Below are positions 52,577 through 62,800 of a DNA stretch of 64,000 nt, piece after piece. Source of the DNA: Toxorhynchites rutilus septentrionalis. Its lineage: Eukaryota; Arthropoda; Insecta; Diptera; Culicidae. The translations under genes and the position numbers were made by a program. The stretch covers positions 10,325,380 to 10,389,379 of the forward strand of contig NC_073746.1 of assembly GCF_029784135.1 (NCBI RefSeq), read 5' to 3'. Below the pieces are notes generated by a model, which saw only the letters and a list, made by a program, of their open reading frames with translations, ran no database searches and was not told the origin of the DNA. Within the stretch, counting starts at the first letter, position 1. The number at the start of each line of letters is the position of its first letter.

Positions 52577-55500
52577 TCAAATGGGGATCAACACTAGGGT
52601 AGGAGCCTACCTGTTGGTCTCAAATGTTCCTATCTCACGCCTCCACGAAGACCATATGACGACATTTTTAGATCGGGCGTGAACTGGAAACACACACCTG
52701 GTCTTGGCTCCGAGAACGGGTGTCGAAAGTGGCTAAGTGAGGGGGTGCGAGCGAGTCAGAGCGCTATATCTCTCCCGGGGAAGGCCTCCCGGGTCATGGA
52801 GGCCTTGCCAACCCGCTGTCTCTCGGGCAAAGGAGATACACCCAATACAATGGAGCTACGATCACGAAGAATAATTAGAATGCGATCACCCGAGGAGGGT
52901 CCCCGAACTGGAGCTGGTCCTGGAACGGGCGTAAGAGCGAGCGGCCAGCGGCTGGAGGGCGATGTGCAAGAGCGGGCCACCAGCCGGGTTCAACCCGAAG
53001 AGCTACCGCCACACGGAAACAGCAGCCATCGACATCACCCAAGAAACGCTGCGCCTACGAGACGTGTTGCGACTGTCAGACGACAGTCGTCCACACTTGT
53101 GGGTACCACTAGGCGCCGGATAATGTGGACACACGAAATGAATGAATTCGTGATCCGCGCCTATTACATCTGCACTGCTTTGGAGACGGACATGAGCGGT
53201 CGCCCTCGAATACTAACAATGTTCGAGGAAGCGTATCCAGAGTTCGTCGGGAGGCTTGATCAGAACGCGATGAACGCGAGGCGTAGAGCGATAGTACGCA
53301 ACAACATGCTCTCCCAAACGCAAATCGACGAGATCAAGCAGCAGGTGCAGAGAGAAATAAGCTCCAGGAACAACAGAGCAAGCGATGTGTCGAGACGAAG
53401 TTCAGTACGGCTGAGCAATTCATTCGCGAGTGGGGCACGCGAATCAGCACCAGTGGAGGCCACAGTACTACAACCCCCTGAGCCGGAAGACCCACAGCCA
53501 GATCAACAACTACTACGCGATCTGGTCTTCCACTACGACGAGGCGATCTCACAGTTCCGCGACACAGACCCATTGTCGCGCCCCAGGATCCCGAAGTTGC
53601 AGCATTCCCGCAGGCTGACAAGTGCAGTAAAGCTCATGAACGAGCACGTTCTTCCGCTGCACTTGGTTGATGCTGAGAACATGGAGGAGCTGCAACTGAA
53701 AGTTTACTGTGCTGCTGTGGCGACCGCCAAAAGTTTAGGATACCGTATTAGGCCAAGAGGCGGACTGCTCCAACATCTCCGTGAAAGGCGTGAGCCTCCA
53801 TGGCGAAGGAGATTGGAGCAACGGATCCTAAACAAGCGCGCCGCAATTGGAAGACTGATGGCGTACAAAAGAGGCAGCAGATCGGCGAAATTATGTCGCC
53901 AAGTTGCTGTGATCGTGCGGCCTACTGAACTTCGCCAGCTGGGAGCTCACCAGCTGACGGAAAAACTCGACACACTGGTACAGCAATTGAGCGTCCTAAC
54001 TAAACGGCTGAAACGTTACTCTGACTCTGCAAAGCGCCAGGAACAAAATCGGATGTTCAGAGATAACGAAAAAGCGTTCTACGACCACATTAGCGACGAG
54101 AAGCCCGACTACCGCGAAGGTTTGCCAGATATTAGCGATGTGACGAACTTCTGGGCTGGTATTTGGGAGACCCCAGTACAACATCGCGACGGGCAAATGT
54201 GGTTAAGACGGGAGGAGGAGAGTTGTGGTGAAATTGGAGAGATGCCAGCTATCATCGTCGAAGAGAACGATGTCCGCGAAGCCTCGCGGTACCTGAGGAA
54301 CTGGGCAGCACCGGGCCCCGATGGTGTTCAGAACTTCTGGCACAAGAAGCTGACCGTCGCACATCAAAAGATAGCTGAGTGCTTCAACAAGGTGCTACGT
54401 GACCCACACAACCTCCCTGAATTCGCCACCCGTGGCGTCACATTCCTCCTCCCGAAAGACAGCAACACATTGAACCCATCAAAGTACAGGCCGATAACGT
54501 GCCTATCGAGTCTGTACAAGATATTAAGTAGCATCATAACCGCCAAAGTTTCTGCCCACTGCGAACAACACCATATCATCGCAGAAGAGCAGAAAGGATG
54601 CAGAAAAAATACGCATGGCTGCAAAGACCAGGCCATCATCGACGCAGCCATAGTCGGCCAGGCGGTTTATAACCAGCGGAACCTAAGCATGGCCTATATC
54701 GATTACAGGAAGGCTTATGACTCCATACCTCACTCGTTTCTCGTCCGGGTATTGGAGCTCTACAAAATTGATCCCGTCGTCGTTAGGTTCCTGCAGCATG
54801 CGATGAGGCAGTGGAGCACGTCTCTGCACCTTAGTGATGGGGAAAATGTGTTGCAGTCTAGAACGCTGCAGATAAAGAGGGGGATATTCCAAGGCGACTC
54901 TTTCAGCCCGCTTTGGTTTTGTCTGGCACTGAACCCCCTCAGTAGGACGCTCAATAGAAACGGTCATGGCTATAAAATAAGGTATGGCGACGGCGCCCAC
55001 GAAGAAGTGACCCATACCTTTTACATGGACGATCTCAAGGTCTACGCTGATTCACGTCAGCGTCTAGGTGCAGCTATCCGGGTTGTCGAAGACATAAGCA
55101 GGGACATCTGTATGGAGTTCGGCCTCGACAAGTGTCGCTGTGTCCACCTGCTGAAAGGACAACTTACCGAATCCGGAGGCTACGAGGTCTATGACGGCGA
55201 GTTTATAAGAGACATGGTTCGTGGCGAATCCTATAAATATCTTGGATTCCGACAGCTCACCGGGATTCGCCACTCCGACATCAAGACGGAGCTGCGAGAC
55301 AAGTTCTTGAGTCGAGTGAACTGTGTCCTGAGGACTTTCCTCAACGCGGGGAACAAGGTACGCGCGATCAACACATTCGCGGTTCCCCTGCTGACCTTCA
55401 GTTTTGGTGTAGTCAAATGGAGCAAAACTGACCTAGAGGACCTTGAGAGGAGGATGAGGAAAGCATTCAAAGAGGCCGGAATGCACCATCCTCAATCGGC

Positions 55501-56645
55501 ACTGGAGAGAGTTTCACTGCCACGCAAAGAAGGGGGACTTGGAATAGTCGACATATCTGCACTGTGTGTTGCCCAGGTACGACAACTGCGCGAGTACTTC
55601 GCAGAACGCGCCAACCAAAACGCGCTATACCGGGCTGTCTGCGTCGCCGACAGAGGATACAGCGCTCTGCACTTGGCGCAAGCGGAGTACCAACTCAACT
55701 GCAATCTGCAGACAGTGGAGGAGAAGATTGCAGCTTGGAAGCAGAAGGCAGTGCATGGTGCCCACCCCCATCAACTGGACCGGCCACACGTCGACAAGGC
55801 CGCATCTAATCTGTGGCTAACGCGTGGTGAACTCTCTTCAGTAGTAGAAGCCGACATGATAGCCATCCAGGACAGGATAATGCCGACGAGAAACTGCAGG
55901 CGGTACGTCTGGCATCAAGACGTTGATGACATTTGCCGGATGTGCCATCAACCAGGTGAAAACATAGAGCACATTATGGGAGGCTGTCCCGTTTTGGCCA
56001 ACGCAGCCTACACCGAGCGCCACAACAACGTGGCCCGTATTGTTCATCGACAACTGGCGCTCCAATGTGCTCTACTGGAAGACAACGTACCAAACTACCG
56101 GTACCTGCCTGCACCTGTCCTGGAAAATGACCGTTTCAAGCTGTACTGGGATCGCACTGTTCTGACCGACCTCTCGATCCACCACAACCGGCCAGATATA
56201 ATGGTTTACGACAAGAGCGACCGCAAAGTCACCATCATCGATGTCGCTATTCCACTGAACCAGAATCTGGAGGAGACCCACGGTCGCAAAATCTGCAAGT
56301 ACCGACCATTGGCCGTGGAGCTCAAGGAACTGTGGGGGCTAAGGGAGGTCCCAAGAATTGTTCCAGTCGTTCTCTCTGGAACTGGAATTGTCCCGAAGAC
56401 ACTTCTGGAAGCGCTAAAGGTGTTGAATATGGAGAAGGAATTGGCCGGCATCCAAAAGTCGGTCATCCTTAGCACCTGCGCGATTGTCCGACAATTTCTC
56501 GGTCAGGACTGAAACAGCACGAGCATGCAGATACGTGCATTCCGCAGAGCCTAGTCCCCCTTTGGCATTCAGAAGCCCGGGGGCAGGTGAAAATTCTGGC
56601 TAGGTTCGCCTAGTTAAGAAGTGAGATAAGTCTGCCAAAAAAAAA
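52577..56645 (+). mobile_element. R4/Dong-clade LINE
   Basis: 5' leader (about 100 nt, GGGGATCAACACTAGGGTAG), a single long ORF (52679-56512), a ~125-nt 3' UTR and an A-run at about 56637-56646. The 3' UTR contains a CTAGG-TTCG-CCTAG stem-loop (56600-56613) about 25 nt before the tail, in the position of a 3' recognition structure. It sits immediately after A-rich simple sequence (52527-52576). No target duplication defined. Confidence 0.85.
52679..56512 (+). CDS. R4/Dong-type protein: RT with restriction-like endonuclease
   Basis: Uninterrupted 1277-codon frame. N-terminal part basic and Pro-rich, then TRRRIMWTHEMNEFVIRAYY with MNARRRAIVRNNMLSQTQID, a DNA-binding-like region seen in R4/Dong proteins. 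RT: WAAPGPDGVQNFWHKKL, YRPITCLSSLYKILSS, YIDYRKAYDSIPHS, GIFQGDSFSPLWFCLALNPL and catalytic TFYMDDLKVYAD. C-terminal knuckle CRMCHQPGENIEHIMGGC (about 1086-1103), then the restriction-like endonuclease motif RPDIMVYDK ... IIDVAIP (about 1171-1192), giving PD-(x)n-D. No APE endonuclease and no RNase H, as expected. Start is the first ATG of the frame; MEALPTRCLSG or a later Met could be the true start. No lesions seen. Confidence 0.9.
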   Translation: MNWKHTPGLGSENGCRKWLSEGVRASQSAISLPGKASRVMEALPTRCLSGKGDTPNTMELRSRRIIRMRSPEEGPRTGAGPGTGVRASGQRLEGDVQERATSRVQPEELPPHGNSSHRHHPRNAAPTRRVATVRRQSSTLVGTTRRRIMWTHEMNEFVIRAYYICTALETDMSGRPRILTMFEEAYPEFVGRLDQNAMNARRRAIVRNNMLSQTQIDEIKQQVQREISSRNNRASDVSRRSSVRLSNSFASGARESAPVEATVLQPPEPEDPQPDQQLLRDLVFHYDEAISQFRDTDPLSRPRIPKLQHSRRLTSAVKLMNEHVLPLHLVDAENMEELQLKVYCAAVATAKSLGYRIRPRGGLLQHLRERREPPWRRRLEQRILNKRAAIGRLMAYKRGSRSAKLCRQVAVIVRPTELRQLGAHQLTEKLDTLVQQLSVLTKRLKRYSDSAKRQEQNRMFRDNEKAFYDHISDEKPDYREGLPDISDVTNFWAGIWETPVQHRDGQMWLRREEESCGEIGEMPAIIVEENDVREASRYLRNWAAPGPDGVQNFWHKKLTVAHQKIAECFNKVLRDPHNLPEFATRGVTFLLPKDSNTLNPSKYRPITCLSSLYKILSSIITAKVSAHCEQHHIIAEEQKGCRKNTHGCKDQAIIDAAIVGQAVYNQRNLSMAYIDYRKAYDSIPHSFLVRVLELYKIDPVVVRFLQHAMRQWSTSLHLSDGENVLQSRTLQIKRGIFQGDSFSPLWFCLALNPLSRTLNRNGHGYKIRYGDGAHEEVTHTFYMDDLKVYADSRQRLGAAIRVVEDISRDICMEFGLDKCRCVHLLKGQLTESGGYEVYDGEFIRDMVRGESYKYLGFRQLTGIRHSDIKTELRDKFLSRVNCVLRTFLNAGNKVRAINTFAVPLLTFSFGVVKWSKTDLEDLERRMRKAFKEAGMHHPQSALERVSLPRKEGGLGIVDISALCVAQVRQLREYFAERANQNALYRAVCVADRGYSALHLAQAEYQLNCNLQTVEEKIAAWKQKAVHGAHPHQLDRPHVDKAASNLWLTRGELSSVVEADMIAIQDRIMPTRNCRRYVWHQDVDDICRMCHQPGENIEHIMGGCPVLANAAYTERHNNVARIVHRQLALQCALLEDNVPNYRYLPAPVLENDRFKLYWDRTVLTDLSIHHNRPDIMVYDKSDRKVTIIDVAIPLNQNLEETHGRKICKYRPLAVELKELWGLREVPRIVPVVLSGTGIVPKTLLEALKVLNMEKELAGIQKSVILSTCAIVRQFLGQD

Positions 56646-56649
56646 ATGT

Positions 56650-57830
56650 ACGTATTTTTATGTTACTATGGAAACTTGAAAAAATTAAGAACAAATTTTC
56701 TGGCCTGAAATGTTCTCTGGGATGTCTTCTTTACTGTAGTTTTTGTCAGGCTTGCCCGATGCTTCGTTCCAAAGCTACAAGCCAATTAGTGGACCTAAGT
56801 CTTTGCGTAAGGAGCGCGGATCCAAAGTTGAAAACGTGTTTTTCTCGAAATTAAGTTTTGCAAACTGGTGGTTTCTCCACTACATTTCCTGTTATCGTAC
56901 GTAGGATATTTTTTGATTTTGAAAAATAAAGTTTTGGTGAATGTTTTTGTCTCGATTTTTGAAGCAAAAACGCAATTTTTTTACAAAAAATTGCAGGAAA
57001 TATATCCGAGATTATGTTAAAAAATCATTGGTTGAAATCGGTTCACTGGAAAAACCTGTAGAACTCCCACCAGTTTACAAGGTTGTGGCTGCAAGGGTTC
57101 AACAAACAGGTTGCGGCTATTCAGGGGACAGTCCAATTGACACCAATATATTTTTTCGTTTGTTAAGTAATATGTACCTGATAAAACTGTGATATCAGAT
57201 TAATCATATTAATTTATTTTCACGTTGAAAAAAATCGCGAAAATCACATACTTTTTATGATGTTCAAAGTGTACTACTCCCTAAAGCTATCGCAAGCAAA
57301 CGTTGAAATAATAACTTAAAATAACTTAAAAACAAAAAAAAACCTGTCTGATTTTTGGATGTGTTGTGTAGAAATAGCTTTCAAGGAAAAACATAAAAAA
57401 AATCGCAATTGGTCCCGAGACTATAAAATTTATAGTTTTCACAAATACAATCAAAAATTATGTAACCAAAATCGATTTTTTTTTGTAAGTGTAATATTAA
57501 TTTTCAAAAAAGACTAGTTCATTGAAAATTATAAATTAAAAAAAAAACATTTTTGGAAAAAAAAATTAGAAAAAATGGTTTTCCGGACCACCCCAAAATG
57601 AAAATGGCCAACCTAATGAAAAAAAATTAAAAAAAAGGTGATGGGCCTGTGCCTAGGGGCACGGGCGGGGTCTTGACATAGGACTGTGATTGTTAGTAGT
57701 AATTGCATTTGAATTGGTTTTTTCATTGTTCAAAATCTGTAATTTTTTCTCTTTTGATACATCAAATGGAAGCCCTGAAGAAACCCGTTTCCTGTATACA
57801 TTTTGTTCAAAAATGTTCACAAAAATACCA
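56650..57830. other. AT-rich, old repeat pieces, no gene
   Basis: 57340-57440 (ATAGCTTTCAAGG, ATTGGTCCCGAGACTATAAA) is a diverged relative of the inverted-repeat element at 39852-40333. The rest is A/T-run-rich with no assignable feature. Confidence 0.45.
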
Positions 57831-58296
57831 TTAACATGTTGAGCTTTTTGTTAGGAAAATGCTGACTGACTGGGACTGACAGTTACAAAATAATAAATTA
57901 AAAATATATACGGTTTGTTTTCGGATATTTTACAAAATGTGACTACTTTCTAGTCGAATTGCTGCCTATCTTCTATTTACACAATAAGTATCTTTGGGAA
58001 CTAGGACCGGCACTGATATTGTGCAAACGCTCTTGATGCGGGTTAAATGGAATGCGCAGCAAGAAGAATTCGAGGCCCAATGTGTCAACGATTGTTTCTA
58101 TTCTCACGGTTTGGAAATTTTTGAATAATTCGAGAAAATAATGTTCGCATATTCACATTTCATCAAAAATCCGAAAACAAACCATATATATTTATATTTT
58201 ATTATTTTGTAACTGTCAGTCCCAGACAGTCAGCACTTTTCTACCAAAAAACTCAACGACCGACTCAAGGGACCGACGTGGGGCTCAACGTGTTAA
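57831..58296. mobile_element. MITE with TTAACRTGTTGAGC ends
   Basis: Left arm TTAACATGTTGAGC ... CTGACTGGGACTGACAGTTA ... ACGGTTTGTTTTCGGAT (57831-57950) pairs with 58150-58296 (... AACGTGTTAA). The left arm lacks about 30 bp (a GTCGGTC-containing stretch) present in the right arm. About 466 bp, non-coding. TA or TTAA target. Confidence 0.7.
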
Positions 58297-58531
58297 TATT
58301 TGGACAGAACAAGAAGTATATTGGAGATCTGAAGAGAGTTCGTACCAGAGTTTATGACGGCGTGAAAATCACCGATGATAATGCATTTAAGACATACGAA
58401 TGTACAGAGCCGGACTGAATCGTAAACAACAACGATGTGTTGCACAAACTCGCCGTCAACAGCAAGCAGCAATATTTTACCGATTAACAACAACAATAGC
58501 CAAGAAAAAATGTACTGTCAACTAGCGTGGA

Positions 58532-58578
58532 CTCGATTATATACAGTCTCCGATTTCTTTTCACTGTATATAATCGAG
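58532..58578. repeat. Perfect 16-bp hairpin at the left pogo-like end
   Basis: CTCGATTATATACAGT (58532-58547) and its exact inverse ACTGTATATAATCGAG (58563-58578) flank a 15-nt spacer. It suggests two opposing copies of the terminus lie head to head. Confidence 0.65.
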
Positions 58579-59247
58579 TGAAAAAAAATTTTTTTATTCG
58601 ATTTTTATGTATATATTTTTCATTTATTGAAAATAAAAGAAGAATTTTATTTTTGATTCATCCCCTTAAAGTCAGAAAACACCTTTCTCACATGAAATAA
58701 TATTTTTTTTTCCAGAAACTCTCAGAAAGTGATGTATGATCATATTTGGTTAAAAAAAAATTTCTACGCATATGTTCGAATTTCAACAATGACAGAGTTA
58801 TAGAACTTTTCTTTGTTTCGGACTCTGTTGCCTCAAACTGGCTCTACACTAAAAAGTACGCTGCGTAAGCCATTTCTGTTGCCTTCATTTGAATGATGAT
58901 AAAATTTAGTACAGGATATAGTATTGGAACATCTAAATTAGTGGATTTAGATAACTGTTTTGGAAGTAAATATTTCAAAGTTAGTGATTTTTAATGTGTG
59001 ATTATTAATTTTATCCTAAACATTCATATTGAACTTGATTGTTTCTATTAATCAAATTAAAGTTCTCAAACCACTCTACAATTTGTTCTTTGAAACTCAA
59101 CTTCTATCTTTCTTAATTTCGCTGCAATATCGATAGCACCTCCTGGTGAAAATTCAAGCAAAATCTTCAAAAATCACGATTTTTACCCCACTGTACATAT
59201 AATAGCCACTTCAATTCCACCTTAACGTTTAAAGGTTACATTTTATA

Positions 59248-59811
59248 CGAGGTACGGCTATTAAATAACGAGACTGGTTACGAAAAAGGGTTATATTTTA
59301 AAAATTACGGTACAACGATATGCTCTCCTTCAATATACTTTGGCTCTTTGGCTCCTCACAAACCATTCCATACGTTTTTTCCATTGTTCGAAGCAGTGCT
59401 GAAACTCTTCTTTTGTGATGGCGTTCGAAAGCCTCGTCGCTTTTTCCTTCGCCTCTTCTACGAACCGAAATCGGGTACCTTTCAACACGGATTTGATCTT
59501 GGGGAATAGAAAAAAAAAGTCGCATGGGGCTACATCTGGCGAGTACGGGGCATGTTCGAGCACTGAAATGCCCTTATCGGGTGAACATTGCTTCACCGAC
59601 AGCGCGTTATGGGCAGGTTCGTTGTTGATGCGCACTACAAACCACGTTCCATTCAAACCACTTCTGCTCGCAAACTACTATAGTGACAAAGACGTGTTTT
59701 CGTACGTTTATAGCAGACACTTCAAGCTACCGAACGCATTATTTGTTTTCCCCCCACCACTCTAAGGCGCCCTCCAGGCGCGCAGTCTAGTTATTTAATA
59801 GCCATACCTCG
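59248..59811 (-). mobile_element. Mariner deletion derivative (564 bp)
   Basis: Termini CGAGGTACGGCTATTAAATA and (inverted) CGAGGTATGGCTATTAAATA, flanked by TA at 59246-59247 and 59812-59813. Full mariners are about 1.3 kb, so more than half of the interior has been lost, including the transposase N-terminus. Confidence 0.88.
59298..59656 (-). pseudogene. Mariner transposase, C-terminal third
   Basis: Reads NNEPAHNALSVKQ, HAPYSPDVAPCDFFF, PKIKSVLKGTRFRFVEEAKE and ITKEEFQHCFEQWKKRMEWF, the C-terminal half of a DD34D transposase. The conserved H-D-N-A/R-P-H block that carries the second Asp reads INNEPAH, so that Asp is gone. The third Asp (APCDFF) is present. N-terminal DNA-binding domains and the first Asp are deleted. 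Confidence 0.85.
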
Positions 59812-59869
59812 TATAATCGAATCACATAGAATCGAGTCTGTATATAATCGAGTCCGACCTGTGTCATAA

Positions 59870-62800
59870 ATAATAAGCACACATACAAATAACACAAGAT
59901 GCCGAATCTATGATTGAAAACTACGAGAAATTCCAGGCGGAATTAAGGAGTAAAGGAACGAATGAAAATTGGCAGTTATAAAAAAAATTGCATCGCTATT
60001 TTGTTTAACCATATTTTCTCTTTTTCGTAGGGGATAGTGAGTCCTAAATGTGATCCCAATGTATCAAGTTTTTTTTTTAGAAAGGGCTCCATCAACAAAC
60101 ATTTCTTCGTAGCTCAACTTCCAGTCTCCAACCATCGGTGGCGAAGAAGACCAACACAAAATTCATTTGATTGGGCCTCCAAGCACTCGGTTGAATAGAG
60201 CTCGTGCTCGCAATTTCACCAGATTCCGCTGGATATAAAAATCTAGACAGAAAACATTGACTACCTGAATTTATGAAAGGAACGTTTTACTTCAGAACGC
60301 AGCTAAAACCTTCCAACATTGTATCACCCTTGTTGATATAACTGTATATCAACGAACTCATTCAAATCAAACAGAACTGTACTTAAATGCTGTCATGTAT
60401 CTTAACGAACGACCTGAAACTCCAAATTGAATGTAAACAACTCATTACCGGGTGAATATGCGAGCAGCTTTCTCTCATTTTCCGCTGCGATGGGAACGCA
60501 CAGTAATTTATCGCTTGCGATAAGCTTACGTAAATTTTCCTACCCAAACCCCTTTTCAAAGCGGATTCTAAAAATAAACGCAACACTTTTCATTAAAGAC
60601 ATCTCCGGCCTGGTGAGTCTAAGCAACGTCAACGTAAACAAACGAAGCCAACTTGTCCGCTGATCCTCGGCTCTGATCTCGTGCAGTGCGCCGCCCGGCG
60701 CCCATTTAGCTGCTGGCGTCACCCCGTCCACCCGAAGGCGGCGCGCTAGCGTTTTATCCATTTAATCCACCTCGGGCCCGGGCCGTGAAAGGCCTTCACC
60801 CGCTTCTACGGCGTTCTATTTTTACCCGGTTCCTTCCAGAGACTGCTGCTGCAGAGCATGAGATGGGGCGCGAGCTGAGAACACGCCTCCCAATGGCCGC
60901 AAGGAAAGAGCGGAACACAATTTGTATACAAACGTGATGGCTAGATTTACGAAGGTGGAAAAACTAATTGTCGAGGTTTATCGTAATGGTATGAATGCAG
61001 ATCGAAATTATCAGACGCAACACTGAGTCGTCTAGCCGGAGGTAAACTAATCGCTGGCAAGGGTAGGTCGTGACATTACAGAATGAATCCGGTACATAAT
61101 TTTCCCCATTCGACAGGATTGTTTCGCTTTCAAATGTAAATTTATTCAGTTGAAAACTACGACTTACTTTGTGCTCCGCTTTCGGAAAAGGAAAAGGGAA
61201 AGCTGAATCACGGCTCCCCAGACAGATTTTATGAATTTACGCTTCCATAACTTTTGTTTTGACCTGCCAAATACAATCTCGCAGCTCCCAGGAAACTGTT
61301 TCGTTCTGATTAGAATTAGGAAACAAAGCGGATCGAAGGAAATTACCAAAAAAAAAAAAAAAAGAAAAGAAAAGCTTGAAAGGTAAGAACAAAAAAGGTA
61401 TCCCCGCGGAGGAGAAACCAACACGAGAGCTCGTGTTTATTGGCGGAAAGAAATAAAACGTTTGGGAGAACGGCTTCCATGCATAAATAACAGTGTTTCC
61501 TCATTGTTTCAGCGAAGGGCGCCAGTTCGTACTTTAATTTAAATGCGGTGAAAAATGAGACTTCCAGATCTTTGTTCGCATTCGCTGTTTTTTTTTTCTC
61601 GGTAAGAACCAATAGTAGACAATGGAGACTGTTTGCAGGAAGAATGTTATATTTTGAGCCAATTCACATTTTAAGAAAGACAGTAATATGTTTAGTGTTA
61701 TATTGCGTTTCTATTTTGACTTTTTGATTCTGCGATGCTTCGATCTCGAGTTTTTGACGAATCAAGAATTATTTTCCATTCGCTCGAAGCCGGTTCGTTT
61801 TTTTTCTTCAAAAAGCGATTTATACATCATTGGATAAATAGAGGATAACTACAGATTTTCATTTTATTTGTGTAACGCTACAAAAGAGGTGCCACCCGTG
61901 AAAAAAGGTTTCAGTTTGAAGCCATTAAAACAATTTTAACATTCAGTCCAACGATGCTCACCCCCATGAAAAGGGCAACACGGGGCGAACCCAACAGAAT
62001 GCTTATAAATCGGGCAAAACGGTTATTTATATCACGATGATAATAACAATATCATCAATTTTAGATTTCAACTATTGGTATATGTGTTTGTGTGTTCTTG
62101 GTATATGGGTCCCGCACGATGGTCCCTTGTGGGGCAATATAACGCTCCACATTTTTCCTTATCCCCCGCACATATCTCGTAAGCGATTCGAATCGAGCAA
62201 AGTTTTTTTTCGCTGGATGTGGTGCGCTTCGCTTTGAATATCCTGGGCCACCTCCACTAGGGCAGACGAGTGTGAAACGAATGAATTTTGAAACTAATTT
62301 GTGTTTATCGATATTGAACATGTATTGAATGTTTATTTCACTGGAACGCGTTGCTTGTGGATGGGTCTTTAAAGATTTCAGTTAGCTTTTTATCTATAGT
62401 CACATACCGCAGGTGGCTGCCTCAAACTTTTCAAAAACTCTGTTTATTAGTATAGAGCACGTACCTCTGACATCCTTACATGTTGTCGAGATAAAACATT
62501 ATTTACTCATTCGTGCAGTGCGGCAAGTTCTTGACTCATCACATAGAGAGCTTTCTAGGTCAGAAAGTAAATCAAACACCAGATAACTATGACGACGACT
62601 CTGCACACATTAGTTGCAAACTGTGAAAATGTTTTCTTAAAGGCTTACCTCCGTAATCTCTGCTGTTGATAGCATTGCGAAAATTATTATGAAGTTTCGT
62701 GATGTGAAGTATGAAGAGAACTGGGACAGCAAAATAAACTCTCCCATTAGCCTTCGCTAGCGTTTATTTTAGGTGGTTCCAAATGTATCACCTAGCAGAA

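Larger units (their letters stand above)
58525..59862. mobile_element. Pogo-like shell (non-autonomous), hosting a mariner
   Basis: Left GGACTCGATTATATACAGTC at 58529 and right CTGTATATAATCGAGTCC at 59846 are inverted copies; the right end continues GACCTG as in pogo-type termini. No pogo transposase between them. A mariner deletion derivative (59248-59811) sits at a TA close to the right end. Confidence 0.55.

Noticed and set aside
52577..52679. HDV-like self-cleaving ribozyme at the R4/Dong 5' end
   Set aside because: GGGGATC could start a P1 helix, but I could not find the paired strand and catalytic core by eye.
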